Source: Stenomitos frigidus ULC18
GTDB taxonomy: Bacteria; Cyanobacteriota; Cyanobacteriia; Leptolyngbyales; Leptolyngbyaceae
NCBI RefSeq assembly: GCF_003003795.1
Contig: NZ_PVWK01000148.1
Location: forward strand, 1 to 56,937
Direction: 5' to 3'
DNA length: 56,937 nt
Below, in pieces: positions 44,768-53,471 of the stretch. A program made the translations under genes and the position numbers. How positions within the stretch are numbered: the first letter of the stretch is position 1; every line of letters begins with the position of its first letter. A model generated the notes under the pieces. It saw only the letters and a list, made by a program, of their open reading frames with translations, ran no database searches and was not told the DNA's origin.

Positions 44768-45751
44768 ATGGTTCAGTTTCATATTCAGACGGAGAGTGAC
44801 ATTCCGGCATCGACACAGCTTTATAACCAGATTCTGTTTGCGATCGCGTCTCGACAGTATCCACCTGGACATCGGTTGCCCAGCACGCGCCAGTTGGCAA
44901 TGCAAACGGGGCTACACCGTAACACCATCAGCAAAGTCTATCGCCAGTTAGAAGAGGCAGGCGTGGTGGATGCCCAGGCAGGTTCGGGTATCTATGTGCG
45001 TGATCAGACGCATGAAGATGTTGCCAAAGTGCGATCGCCCATTCTCGACCAGCATCCTGAAGCGTACAAGGTGGTGCAGAACAGTCTGGACGATCTGCTG
45101 AAGCGAGGCTGCTCTTTGAACCAGGCGCGGGAGCTGTTTCTGGCAGAGATCGATTGGCGGCTGCGCTGTAGCGCGCAGGTGTTGGTGACGGCTCCGACGC
45201 ACGATATTGGTGCCGGAGAAGTGATTGTGCGTGAGCTGGAGCGAGCGCTGAATATTCCTGTGCAGCTAGTGCCGATCGAAGAGCTAGATCAAATTCTGGA
45301 TCAAACCCGGTCTGGCACGGTGGTCACGAGTCGCTACTTCATTGCTCAGGCAGAAGCGATCGCGGCTCCCAAGTCGGTGCGCGTCATCCCGGTGGATATT
45401 TATGACTTTGATTCGGAAATTAAGTTGATCAAGCGTCTACCCAAAGGCACCTGCATTGGAGCTGTGAGTCTTAGCTCTGGGACGGTTGGGGTGGCGGAAG
45501 TCATCATTCATAGCCTGCGGGGCGACGAACTGCTGGTGATGACCGCTCAGGTGGGTGATAGCTACAAATTAGGGGCGATCGTGCGCAGTGCCCAAACGAT
45601 TATTAGCGATCGTGCCAGTTGTGCTACTGTGAAAGCCGCCATTTCTGCCGCCAGGGAAGATCTGATCCGTCCACCACAACTTATTTGTTGCGAAAATTTT
45701 ATCGTCACGAAGTCGATCGAATTGCTGAAGCGAGAGTTGGGGTTGGAGTGA
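44768..45751 (+). CDS. GntR-family transcriptional regulator
   Basis: The protein has 327 residues. The N-terminal winged helix (about 12-80) has PPGHRLPSTRQLAMQTGLHR and NTISKVYRQLEEAGVVDAQA. The C-terminal 240 residues have an alternating alpha/beta pattern like a periplasmic-binding fold (GTVVTSRYFIAQAEAIAAPK; GTCIGAVSLSSGTVGV); it is not a clear FadR, UTRA or aminotransferase type. The effector is unknown. GGAGG seven bases before the ATG at 44768 decides the start. It is divergent from the hydrolase gene, which may be a target. Confidence 0.88.
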   Translation: MVQFHIQTESDIPASTQLYNQILFAIASRQYPPGHRLPSTRQLAMQTGLHRNTISKVYRQLEEAGVVDAQAGSGIYVRDQTHEDVAKVRSPILDQHPEAYKVVQNSLDDLLKRGCSLNQARELFLAEIDWRLRCSAQVLVTAPTHDIGAGEVIVRELERALNIPVQLVPIEELDQILDQTRSGTVVTSRYFIAQAEAIAAPKSVRVIPVDIYDFDSEIKLIKRLPKGTCIGAVSLSSGTVGVAEVIIHSLRGDELLVMTAQVGDSYKLGAIVRSAQTIISDRASCATVKAAISAAREDLIRPPQLICCENFIVTKSIELLKRELGLE

Positions 45752-45776
45752 GGCAGGGTGAAAGGCTTAAAGGCTA

Positions 45777-45945
45777 AGTGAGAGGTGAGAGGTGAGAGGG
45801 GTCAGAATCAACTCAAACCTTGAAACTTGAAGTTACTCCTTTGGAGTCGCTACGCGTTTCTTGAATGCCGGAGACTATACAAAGCTTAGTCTTCAAATCC
45901 TGGCTCCTGACTCCTCACTCCTGACTCCTCACCCCTCTCCTCCTA
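45777..45945. repeat. heptanucleotide repeats and an interspersed repeat
   Basis: GAGAGGT units lie at 45779-45800 and TGACTCC/TCACTCC units at 45905-45944, flanking a stretch (GCTACGCGTTTCTTGAATGC at 45848) that recurs with few changes at 50752-50782. They fill the space between the convergent GntR and clpB genes. Confidence 0.7.
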
Positions 45946-45950
45946 ACCGA

Positions 45951-48650
45951 TCAGTTGACGGCTGAAAGTTCACTATTTTTAGGGACGGGCTTCTTGTTGA
46001 AGGTCAGCGCCTCATCAACGAGGTCAATCAGTATGGTGTCGCCTTCGGTGAAGGTGTTTTCGAGAATCTTAGTGGCGATCGGGTTTTGCAGTTGGCGCTG
46101 AATGGCTCGCTTCAGCGGACGAGCACCGTAGGCGGGATCATAGCCGGATGCTGCAATAAAGTTTTGCGCCTTGGTGGTCAGTTCCAGGGTGAGTTTCTGG
46201 TCTGCTAGCAAAGACTGAATGCGATTGAGCTGGAGGCGCACAATCTGGCTGAGTTCACTGCGGGTCAGCGTATGGAAGAGGATGATGTCATCCACACGGT
46301 TTAGAAACTCGGGGCGGAAGTGTGCCCTTAACGCATCGGTCACGCGCTCCTGCATTTCGTCGTAGCGGGTATCATCGCCTGACAAATCGAGAATGTGGTC
46401 GCTACCAATGTTGCTGGTCATCACAATAACCGTGTTGCAAAAGTCCGTGGTGCGTCCCTGCCCATCGGTAATGCGTCCGTCGTCCAGCACTTGCAGCAAG
46501 ATGTTGAAGACGTCGGGATGGGCTTTTTCGACTTCATCCAGCAGTACGACTGCGTACGGCTTGCGACGCACCGATTCGGTCAGTTGTCCCCCTTCTTCGT
46601 AGCCGATATAGCCCGGAGGCGCACCGATGACGCGCATGACGGAGCTTTTGTCCATGTATTCCGACATGTCGAGGCGAATCATGGCATCGTCGGCATCAAA
46701 GAGCGACTGCGCCAGCGCACGAGCGAGTTCGGTTTTACCCACGCCTGTGGGTCCCATGAAGAGGAAGGAGCCGATCGGCCGTCCGGGATCTTTCATCCCA
46801 GCGCGGGCACGACGAATGGCCGCCGACACCGCTTCGACTGCTTCGGTTTGACCGACCACACGCTGATGCAGGTGGCTTTCTAGCTGAAGCAACTTTTGTC
46901 GTTCAGTTTCCAGCAGGCGATTGACGGGAATGCCTGTCCAATTAGCGACGATTTCGGCAATATCGGACTCGGTGACTTGTTCGCGCAGCAGGGCACCGCC
47001 ATCGGACTGAATGACACGGAGTTGAGCTTCGTAAGCGCCGCGTTCATCCCGAATGCGGGGCAGAACCGCATGGAACAGTTCGCCTGCTTTCTTAAGTTTG
47101 TTGTTGCGCTCGTATTCTTCGCTGGCTTTGGCGAGGTCGGCTTCTCGCTTAAGCTGCTGAATTTGGAGTTCGATTTGCTCTTCTTCTTCTTTCTTGGCGT
47201 TGATGCCGTCTAGTAAACGTTTTTCGTTCTGCCAATGAGAGTTAAGCTGCTCTTGCTTTTCGAGGAGCGAATCCATCTCTTGCTGAATGCGATCGAGCCG
47301 ATCTTGCGCCGATCGCCCCGCGCCAAACACATTGCCGGGGCTTTGCTTTTCGGTTTCTAACGACAGCTTCTCCATTTCAAGCTGCATGATGCGCCGATCG
47401 TACATCTCCAGTTCGGCGGGCTTGGAGGTGATTTCCATCTTCAGATTGGCAGCGGCTTCGTCGACCAGGTCGATCGCTTTGTCGGGCAAGAAGCGATCGG
47501 CGATGTAGCGGGACGATAGCGTGGCAGCCGCGACCAGAGCCGAATCGGTAATCTTCACGCCATGATGCACTTCGTAGCGTTCTTTGAGCCCCCGCAGAAT
47601 GGAGATGGCATCTTCTACGCTGGGCTGATCGACAAAGACCTGCTGAAAGCGACGTTCCAGAGCCGCATCTTTTTCGATGTATTTACGGTATTCATCAATG
47701 GTGGTGGCACCGATACAGCGCAGTTCGCCGCGTGCCAGCAAGGGTTTGAGCAGATTGCCCGCATCCATTGCACCCTGCGTGGCACCGGCACCGACCACCT
47801 GATGGATTTCATCAATGAACAGTACAATTTGCCCATCGGAGTGGATGACTTCTTTGAGGATCGATCGCAGCCGCTCTTCAAAATCACCGCGATACTTGGC
47901 ACCTGCCAGCAGTGAACCCATATCCAGTGAGATCAACCGCCGATTTTTGAGGGATTCTGGAACATCGCCGTTCACGATGCGTTGGGCAAGGGCTTCAACG
48001 ATCGCTGTTTTACCCACTCCCGGCTCCCCAATCAACACCGGATTATTCTTTGCCCGGCGAGACAGCACTCGCACCACCCGTCGAATTTCTTCATCCCGAC
48101 CAATGACGGGATCAGTCTTCCCTGCTCTCGCCTTTTCGGTCAGATCTTGCCCGTACTTTTCCAGCGCTGCATAGCGATTTTCGGGATTCTGATCTGTCAC
48201 CTTCTGGCTGCCCCGCACCTCGCGGATGACGGCTTCTAGCTGCTTGACATCGAGATTGAAGCCCCGCATCAAGCGTAGACCCAGCCGTGAATCGGTCGCA
48301 AAGCCCAGCAGCAAATGCTCAACCGAAATAAACTCATCCTCCCAGTCTTCTCGTGCTTCGTCAGCGCGATCGAGCATGATATCCAGGTTGCGCCCCAGAT
48401 AGAGCTGCTCATTGCTAGGCACTTTGGGCTGTCGCCGCACAAAGTCCTCAATTTGCTGCCACAGACGCGTGGTGTCCACACCTGCCTTGGTCAACACTTT
48501 CGTCGCTAGCCCGTCCTTTTGCTCCAGCAGGGTAATGATCAGGTGCTCTACTTCCAGTTGCTGTTGCTTGTAGCGGCGAACAACATCCTGCGCCTGTACG
48601 ATCGCTTCCCATGCTTTGTCAGTGAACTTATTCGGGTCGGTGGGCTGCAT
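45951..48650 (-). CDS. clpB: ATP-dependent disaggregase ClpB
   Basis: With DnaK, ClpB pulls proteins out of aggregates. The protein has 899 residues. The N domain covers about 1-145. NBD1 has Walker [10 protein letters not shown] (about 208) and [14 protein letters not shown] coiled-coil middle domain (about 410-530) is present, which separates ClpB from ClpA/ClpC. NBD2 has [15 protein letters not shown] (about 605) and [20 protein letters not shown]. The last residues form a polar tail beyond the usual end. It is complete. Cyanobacteria often have two clpB genes; which one this is cannot be told. Confidence 0.95.
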   Translation of the reverse strand: MQPTDPNKFTDKAWEAIVQAQDVVRRYKQQQLEVEHLIITLLEQKDGLATKVLTKAGVDTTRLWQQIEDFVRRQPKVPSNEQLYLGRNLDIMLDRADEAREDWEDEFISVEHLLLGFATDSRLGLRLMRGFNLDVKQLEAVIREVRGSQKVTDQNPENRYAALEKYGQDLTEKARAGKTDPVIGRDEEIRRVVRVLSRRAKNNPVLIGEPGVGKTAIVEALAQRIVNGDVPESLKNRRLISLDMGSLLAGAKYRGDFEERLRSILKEVIHSDGQIVLFIDEIHQVVGAGATQGAMDAGNLLKPLLARGELRCIGATTIDEYRKYIEKDAALERRFQQVFVDQPSVEDAISILRGLKERYEVHHGVKITDSALVAAATLSSRYIADRFLPDKAIDLVDEAAANLKMEITSKPAELEMYDRRIMQLEMEKLSLETEKQSPGNVFGAGRSAQDRLDRIQQEMDSLLEKQEQLNSHWQNEKRLLDGINAKKEEEEQIELQIQQLKREADLAKASEEYERNNKLKKAGELFHAVLPRIRDERGAYEAQLRVIQSDGGALLREQVTESDIAEIVANWTGIPVNRLLETERQKLLQLESHLHQRVVGQTEAVEAVSAAIRRARAGMKDPGRPIGSFLFMGPTGVGKTELARALAQSLFDADDAMIRLDMSEYMDKSSVMRVIGAPPGYIGYEEGGQLTESVRRKPYAVVLLDEVEKAHPDVFNILLQVLDDGRITDGQGRTTDFCNTVIVMTSNIGSDHILDLSGDDTRYDEMQERVTDALRAHFRPEFLNRVDDIILFHTLTRSELSQIVRLQLNRIQSLLADQKLTLELTTKAQNFIAASGYDPAYGARPLKRAIQRQLQNPIATKILENTFTEGDTILIDLVDEALTFNKKPVPKNSELSAVN

Positions 48651-48825
48651 GTTTGAGTCTTAAGATTACGAGTAAAAATACGGTGTGTCAGCGTTTTCAG
48701 TATAGCGAGATTGGTCGGGAGCTAGCGGCTGTCAGCGTTCAGCTTTCAGCCAGGCTGACTATCAATCATAGGGCAACTGATTCATAGAGCAACAGCAGAA
48801 AATGGCAGGCAAGCGATCAACTCTG

Positions 48826-48900
48826 TTCTAAGCTGACCGCTGATCACTGATCACTGACTGCTGACCGCTGATCGCTGACCGCTGATTACTGATTGCTAAT
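48826..48900. repeat. heptanucleotide repeat tract CTGATCA/CTGACCG
   Basis: About ten consecutive seven-base units of the form CTGA(C/T)CG or CTGATCA, in the gap between clpB and the porin gene. A smaller cluster lies at 48722-48752. Degenerate but regularly phased. Confidence 0.75.
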
Positions 48901-48913
48901 TCTGACCGCTTCT

Positions 48914-50542
48914 TCAAAACGAATACACCAGACGTAGCAACCATTCAAAGATAGTACCGCGATCGCGATTGTTGGGATTGCTGACAACGGTGAGTGCGGG
49001 GGTGACGCTGATGTTGTCGTTGAGTAGAAAGCTGTAAAACGCTTCGATGTTGGTTTGCGTAGCATTACCGAGGTCTTTTTCGACAAAGGGCTGCCCGATC
49101 GCCAGACCAGCAGTAGAGCCAGGCACGAACAACCGCCGTGCGACAAAACCGATCGACCAGCTTTTGGGATTTAGGTCGAGATCCTGGTTTAGCAGTGGGT
49201 TGAAGCCTTTGTAGCTGCCGATCGCGAAGCGACCAAAGACTGCGAAATCGCGATTGAGTGCCCATTCCGCATTAAGGCCGCCCGCAAAAATATCGACGTT
49301 ATTGACAGTGGCTTTGGTGAATTGCAGTCGGGCAACGATGTCTTTGCTGAAGTCATACTCGACTTCCAGACTGCCCTGGTGGCGATCGCCAAACAAGCCG
49401 CCTTTAGTGATGCCACTGTTAGGGCGTTCGGCATCGGCTGCGACATACAGTGCTCGTACGGTGAGCGGCAAGGTTGCAGCTTTCCAGCTGAGGGCAGCTC
49501 CTGCCCCGCCGGGGCGATCGATCTGGTTTTGGACAATCAGTGGGTTGTTGGTGAAAAAGCTGGAAGAGAAATTTTGGGTAGAGTCGTTTGCAAAACGGTT
49601 ACCGTCAATAAAGTCTCGTGGCGAGAGGCGTGCGCCCACGGTTAACTCCAATCCATCGGTAGGCTGAAAGGTGTAGTACAGCTTGCTCAGGCGTACTGCG
49701 TTGTCTACCCTGACATAGTCTAAACCACCGCCATCTGCCAGTAGACCCACTGTGCCCAGCAGGTTTTGCGCCTGTTCGTGAACCCGCCCGATCGCGTCGT
49801 TGCCATTGTTGCCAGCTTCTAGCTGCGTGCGGAGCAGGGTATTGGGCGCAAAGCTGGTCTTCAAATCTAAACGGGTGCGAGACAGGATGGTGCTGCGGCT
49901 GTTGGAGCCGTTTGTCAGCCCGAAAACGGTTTGTCCAACCAGTTTGGTCGTGGTGGAAAAGCGTTGCTGCTCAAGCTTGGTGATTTGTGGTTCAAGTTGA
50001 TCGGTGCGATCGCGCAAGTCCTTGGCGATCGTGGCGTAGGATGCCTGAAGCCGTTTCAGCGTCGCAAAATCTTCTTGCAGCTGCGCGATATTGCCCTGAC
50101 CAAGCACAAACTGCTGTGAGATAACATCCAGCACTTTTGCCAACGTGGCTGCAAACTCGTTTCGTGTCAACGCTTGGTTTCCGCGAAAGGTGCCATCTGG
50201 GTAGCCGATCGCCACACCGTACCGTTCGGAGAGCGCTTGCAAGGTCTGGTAAGCCCAATCTGTAGGACGCACATCGCTGAGCTCGCTAACCGATCGCACC
50301 TGCGCTATCGAGTCGTCAGGTGCCCATTCGCAAGCCGACTCAAGGATATCGGGCTGAATCGGTTGCGGTATGGCAGCACAATGCGATGAGGGGCGATTGT
50401 CCAGAGGCGCGGCTGCTGGCGTTTCTGTAACGTTGATGGACGACTCTTGCTGGATCGGTGTTGCCCACCCAGGCGATGTGGCGTTAAGCATCCCGAAACT
50501 GCCCAATCCTCCAACCAACCAGACTCTTTTTTTCACACTCAC
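48914..50542 (-). CDS. SLH-domain iron uptake porin (OprB type)
   Basis: 542 residues from the GTG at 50542, seven bases after AGGAG; an earlier in-frame GTG at 50557 lies inside the ribosome-binding region. A signal peptide comes first. An SLH domain follows (about 85-145, VRPTDWAYQTLQALSERYGV and FRGNQALTRNEFAATLAKVL), which binds peptidoglycan-linked glycan. A coiled coil (about 150-195) and an outer-membrane beta barrel ending in aromatic LRLVYSF complete it. Such Slr1908-type porins pass inorganic iron and other small ions. The ribosome-binding site is covered by a perfect complement of the Yfr1 RNA motif. Confidence 0.93.
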   Translation of the reverse strand: MSVKKRVWLVGGLGSFGMLNATSPGWATPIQQESSINVTETPAAAPLDNRPSSHCAAIPQPIQPDILESACEWAPDDSIAQVRSVSELSDVRPTDWAYQTLQALSERYGVAIGYPDGTFRGNQALTRNEFAATLAKVLDVISQQFVLGQGNIAQLQEDFATLKRLQASYATIAKDLRDRTDQLEPQITKLEQQRFSTTTKLVGQTVFGLTNGSNSRSTILSRTRLDLKTSFAPNTLLRTQLEAGNNGNDAIGRVHEQAQNLLGTVGLLADGGGLDYVRVDNAVRLSKLYYTFQPTDGLELTVGARLSPRDFIDGNRFANDSTQNFSSSFFTNNPLIVQNQIDRPGGAGAALSWKAATLPLTVRALYVAADAERPNSGITKGGLFGDRHQGSLEVEYDFSKDIVARLQFTKATVNNVDIFAGGLNAEWALNRDFAVFGRFAIGSYKGFNPLLNQDLDLNPKSWSIGFVARRLFVPGSTAGLAIGQPFVEKDLGNATQTNIEAFYSFLLNDNISVTPALTVVSNPNNRDRGTIFEWLLRLVYSF

Positions 50543-50548
50543 ACTGCT

Positions 50549-50559
50549 ACTCCTCACAC
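50549..50559 (-). promoter_or_regulatory. candidate Yfr1 small-RNA target site on porin mRNA
   Basis: The porin mRNA reads GUGUGAGGAGU here, the exact 11-base complement of ACUCCUCACAC, the invariant unpaired motif of the cyanobacterial sRNA Yfr1. It includes the Shine-Dalgarno AGGAG of the porin start at 50542. Yfr1 is known to base-pair with outer-membrane protein mRNAs in Prochlorococcus. Pairing here would block initiation. Confidence 0.6.
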
Positions 50560-50860
50560 GGTTTTTCAGGTCTGCCCATCCACAAAGACAGTCCCGGCTA
50601 AACCCTATCAGGAGTTTACACGGTCAATTCAGTAATCAGAAGAGGGGTAGGACATTTAACTATCAGCAGTCAGCGATCAGCGGTCAGCTTTTTCTTGATG
50701 CCTAATGCCTGGGTTTTGAGTAGTGCTTTGTGCCGCTGAGCCCGTTGGACACGCTTCGCGTTTCTTGGATGCCAGAGGCTCTACGCTAGAGAATTTTGAG
50801 TTTTGAGTTCGACCCCACTCTCTACTCCCTGCTGACTGCTGACTCATCGTCAGAACGCAT
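50560..50860. other. porin leader and repeat-rich spacer
   Basis: This holds the porin promoter and leader on the minus strand, then dispersed repeats: CAGCGGT-type units at 50660-50690, the interspersed repeat at 50752-50782 (second copy at 45848) and GAGTTTT units at 50793-50808. No gene seen. Confidence 0.5.
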
Positions 50861-51292
50861 CTAAACATTCGCTGTTTGAACCTGAGTGGCTTCCTGTGCT
50901 GCCGTTTGACCGCTCAGTTGAATCAGCTCAACTTTGTAGCCGTTGGGATCTTCGACAAAAGCGATCACAGTCGAACCGTGCTTCATGGGGCCTGGTTCGC
51001 GGGTGACTTTGCCACCCCGATCGCGGATCGCTTCACAGGTAGCGTAGATGTCGTCAACGCCGATCGCGATGTGGCCGTAGCCATCGCCCACATTGTAGGT
51101 GTCGGTGCCCCAGTTGTGGGTGAGTTCTAGAACGGTATGGTCGGCTTCGTCGCCGTAGCCAACAAAAGCGAGTGTAAATTCGCCACCGGGATAGTCTTTG
51201 CGACGCAGGAGCGTCATGCCGAGAACATCGCAATAGAACTTGAGGGATTCGTCCAGGTTGCTAACGCGCAGCATCGTGTGGAGTAGTCGCAT
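50861..51292 (-). CDS. gloA: lactoylglutathione lyase (glyoxalase I)
   Basis: Converts the methylglyoxal-glutathione adduct to S-lactoylglutathione. The protein has 143 residues. The metal ligands fall at the same positions as in E. coli GloA: His5, Glu56 (LELTH), His74 (GYGHIAIGV) and Glu122 (YKVELIQ). The C-terminal ten residues are an extension. The ATG at 51292 is chosen by homology, with a GAGAA site upstream; the longer frame adds 14 unrelated residues. Confidence 0.95.
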   Translation of the reverse strand: MRLLHTMLRVSNLDESLKFYCDVLGMTLLRRKDYPGGEFTLAFVGYGDEADHTVLELTHNWGTDTYNVGDGYGHIAIGVDDIYATCEAIRDRGGKVTREPGPMKHGSTVIAFVEDPNGYKVELIQLSGQTAAQEATQVQTANV

Positions 51293-51387
51293 CGCTAAAT
51301 TCTCAACGTGATTTACTGCTTCTATGGTAAACACTCAAGGACGCATGAAGCGCGATCGACCCTTTTTGCAAGACCGATCGCGGCGTT

Positions 51388-51822
51388 CTACGCATTATCC
51401 TTGGCATGCTTAACTGTGGCTTTGGCACTGTCAGCGGCATTTTTTACGGTATCAACAACACGTTCGACTGCTTTTCCAGCCGAAGCTTGAGTGCCTTTTG
51501 CTTTCGCTTTCAACACGGTTGCAGCATCGACAACGTCTGTATCAGCTTCATCCAGCGCAGCATACACGGCACCAGCAACATTTTTGAGCGCACCCGCTGC
51601 TTCTTTGATAGTGTGCCGCACGGTATCAAGCCGATCGCTCTCTGCTCCTTTTTCAGCCATTTTAGCGATCGTGGCTTGTGCACCTTCAGCCGTAACGGCT
51701 CCAACTAATGCTGTTCCGAGAGACGCTGCATTTTTGCCAAGCTTGCCCAAGCGACTACTACCGACTTTCTGCTTCTTCTGCTTATCTTTTTTGTCTTGCT
51801 TATCTTTCTTTTTCTTACTCAT
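51388..51822 (-). CDS. Ala/Lys-rich basic helical protein
   Basis: The protein has 144 residues. A very basic head (KKKKDKQDKKDKQKKQKVG) is followed by long amphipathic, Ala-rich helices with recurring AKxTVK/AADSAKATVKHAKD-like segments. The composition resembles late-embryogenesis-abundant or histone-H1-like proteins; a protective or nucleoid role is possible but unproven. The opposite strand is also open, but its Cys/Phe/Ser-rich products look like shadows. The ribosome-binding site is weak. Confidence 0.6.
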   Translation of the reverse strand: MSKKKKDKQDKKDKQKKQKVGSSRLGKLGKNAASLGTALVGAVTAEGAQATIAKMAEKGAESDRLDTVRHTIKEAAGALKNVAGAVYAALDEADTDVVDAATVLKAKAKGTQASAGKAVERVVDTVKNAADSAKATVKHAKDNA

Positions 51823-51876
51823 CGGTTAAAGAATGGATGACACCATTGCAAACGTCTGCCCTTAAGGCTGCCTTAA

Positions 51877-51988
51877 CTAGCCCACAAATCCATCTGCTTT
51901 AAGTAAGAGGGCATCGAGTTTGGCGTTGAGCTTGAAGAGTTGGCTGGTCGGCTCATGGAAGTATGCGTTGTAGAGCTTGGTGATGCCT
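51877..51988 (-). pseudogene. RM-enzyme tail fragment, copy 1
   Basis: Encodes GITKLYNAYFHEPTSQLFKL followed by NAKLDAL and stops at TAG 51877-51879. It is the start of the C-terminal tail seen complete in copy 3 and is nearly identical to copy 2 over about 85 bases. It lies directly downstream of the PIN toxin gene, 28 bases away. It is a repeat rather than a working gene. Confidence 0.75.
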
Positions 51989-52016
51989 AGTGGTTCTTCA
52001 AGCTTTGACCTGAACA

Positions 52017-52418
52017 CTAAAGGATTGGCACTACGGTGACCGAGCCAAACTGTCTGAAGTGGTGGTCAAAGGCAAAGGCTTCTTTGCAGTTAAGTTTTTC
52101 GAGTATGGTTTTGCTGGAGCAATCGGTGAAGCTCCATTGTTTATCGGCAAATTGCCGAAAGTTTTGCCAGATTACCTGAATATCGGCTTGGGTCAAATAG
52201 TAAATTTGGGTCAATGTACCTGAAAAGAACGCTTCGCCCAAGACGATCGCGCGTTGGCATTCTCCTCTGGCTCGGAGGAGCGTTAAAGTTTCATCAATCA
52301 CATAGTCGGTGGTCAGCAAGGATGGCTGGTTTTGTTGCATCCAGGCTCTGGCTGTTGGATAGTTGGGGTCGGATGGTACGGTAATCGCAAACCATGCACC
52401 TGTATCAACAAAAATCAT
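52017..52418 (-). CDS. vapC: VapC-type PIN-domain toxin
   Basis: A probable RNase toxin of 133 residues. The PIN acidic residues are visible: Asp5 (FVDTGAWFA), Glu near 44 (YVIDETLTLLRARGE), Asp near 100 (SFTDCSSKTI) and Asp near 117 (AFAFDHHF). The toxin gene starts 19 bases after the antitoxin stop, the usual arrangement. Related cyanobacterial modules cleave RNA; the target is unknown. Flanked by copies 1 and 2 of the RM tail. Confidence 0.85.
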   Translation of the reverse strand: MIFVDTGAWFAITVPSDPNYPTARAWMQQNQPSLLTTDYVIDETLTLLRARGECQRAIVLGEAFFSGTLTQIYYLTQADIQVIWQNFRQFADKQWSFTDCSSKTILEKLNCKEAFAFDHHFRQFGSVTVVPIL

Positions 52419-52437
52419 GTGCCTTCGCTCATCACAA

Positions 52438-52662
52438 TCATTGGGGATAGAGCACTTGATCGTGGTCTTGCCAAGAGAAGGCATTCGTTTTGCCCTCCAG
52501 AGGCAGGTCGGCGATCGCGTCTAGAATTTGGGCGGCAGAGGGTTTTTGAGGTGCTTTTGCATGTTGGCGCTGTCGCAGAAAGAGGCAGAAATCGAGGATT
52601 TCTTCGATGAGAACATCAGGGGTTTGATCGAGTTCCTTCAATAATTGATCTCGCGCAGTCAT
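52438..52662 (-). CDS. antitoxin of the PIN-toxin module (DUF2281/VapB-like)
   Basis: The protein has 74 residues. Helical start TARDQLLKELDQTPDVLIEE and LDFCLFLRQRQ, the pattern of the DUF2281-type antitoxins paired with PIN toxins. The C-terminus (LPLEGKTNAFSWQDHDQVL) would wrap the toxin. AAGGAG eight bases before the ATG at 52662 decides the start; a longer frame exists. Confidence 0.75.
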   Translation of the reverse strand: MTARDQLLKELDQTPDVLIEEILDFCLFLRQRQHAKAPQKPSAAQILDAIADLPLEGKTNAFSWQDHDQVLYPQ

Positions 52663-52689
52663 CGTTGCTTTCTCCTTATGCAAGAAGGG

Positions 52690-52912
52690 TTACTGGTTAG
52701 AGTCATTCGGTGCCCAGGGACTGACGACGGGTTCGCCTCGCTTTTCTTTCTCTGCTAATTCTAAGTTTAACGTCAGGAGCTTTTCGAGCAGGTCATTGTT
52801 GGGGTTGAAGCCATAGGCTTGCAGGACAAGGGCATCAAGTTTGGCGTGGAGCTTGAAGAGTTGGCTGGTCGGCTCGTGGAAGTATGCGTTGTAGAGTTTG
52901 GTGATGCCGCTC
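52690..52912 (-). pseudogene. RM-enzyme tail fragment, copy 2
   Basis: Without a start codon, the frame reads GITKLYNAYFHEPTSQLFKL, HAKLDALVLQAYGFNPNND, LLEKLLTLNLELAEKEKRGE and PVVSPWAP, stopping at TAA 52690-52692. It is a full-length copy of the tail at 53472, diverged by about a fifth at the protein level. It sits between the RelE-type toxin gene (upstream) and the VapB-like antitoxin (downstream). Confidence 0.8.
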
Positions 52913-52937
52913 TGCTTTATTGTCTCTGTCTGGATTA

Positions 52938-53216
52938 TTAGTTATAGATATTGCCTCTATAGTTAATGTCGTAAATGAAAATCTCATTTGTTTCTCTACG
53001 AATTTGAAAAATAACGCGAATTTTGCCGACGCGAATTCTAGAAAATCCTGACAGAGTGCCTTTCAGCTTTTTAATATCAAGTTCTTCGGGGGGATAGATT
53101 TTTTGAGTCTCTAGACAGGCTTTTAGAGTGCCGATTTTTGCGATGACGGCTTGTTGACTGCTGCGATCGAGCTTTTGCAGAAACTTATCAGCTGCTTTAC
53201 TGAGCTTGATTTTCAT
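52938..53216 (-). CDS. RelE/ParE-family toxin
   Basis: The protein has 92 residues: MKIKLSKAADKFLQKLDRSS, then KKLKGTLSGFSRIRVGKIRV and IFQI, the RelE/ParE fold with its basic strand. Either ribosome-dependent mRNA cleavage or gyrase inhibition is possible; the family alone does not decide. Its ATG at 53216 overlaps the antitoxin gene by 20 bases, so the pair is coupled. Confidence 0.85.
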   Translation of the reverse strand: MKIKLSKAADKFLQKLDRSSQQAVIAKIGTLKACLETQKIYPPEELDIKKLKGTLSGFSRIRVGKIRVIFQIRRETNEIFIYDINYRGNIYN

Positions 53217-53424
53217 GGTCAAACCAGTTTGTGATGTCAACGAAGTCAGCCTCCGAATGGTCAGCCGGGGAGAATGAGGCTTCGATCGCCGCTTGCTCTT
53301 CGTTGTCTACGTAGGGAGTCAGCAGGTCGAAGAATTTGAACCACTCTTCGCGCATGACTTCACGAACGCTTTCTTTGATGAGGGCTTTGAGGGCTTGTGC
53401 ATCAAGCGAGATCGTAGGTTCCAT
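53197..53424 (-). CDS. antitoxin of the RelE-type module
   Basis: The protein has 75 residues, acidic and helical (LDAQALKALIKESVREVMRE, then EWFKFFDLLTPYVDNEEQ). No DNA-binding fold is obvious, but size, charge, the GGAG site before the ATG and the 20-base overlap with the toxin identify it. It follows RM tail copy 3 by 47 bases. Confidence 0.75.
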   Translation of the reverse strand: MEPTISLDAQALKALIKESVREVMREEWFKFFDLLTPYVDNEEQAAIEASFSPADHSEADFVDITNWFDHENQAQ

Positions 53425-53471
53425 GACGGTTACTCCGGGTGTGCTTTAACGAAACCAGTCGTTCACTCAGT

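Noticed and set aside
50521-50600. The yfr1 gene itself on the plus strand
   Set aside because: The motif ACTCCTCACAC is present, but there is no flanking 5' stem-loop or 3' terminator hairpin with a T-tract; the match is better explained as a target in the porin mRNA.
51351-51382. CGCGATCG/CGATCGCG inverted repeat as a terminator
   Set aside because: Both arms are HIP1-type octamer sequence, abundant throughout, and no U-tract follows.
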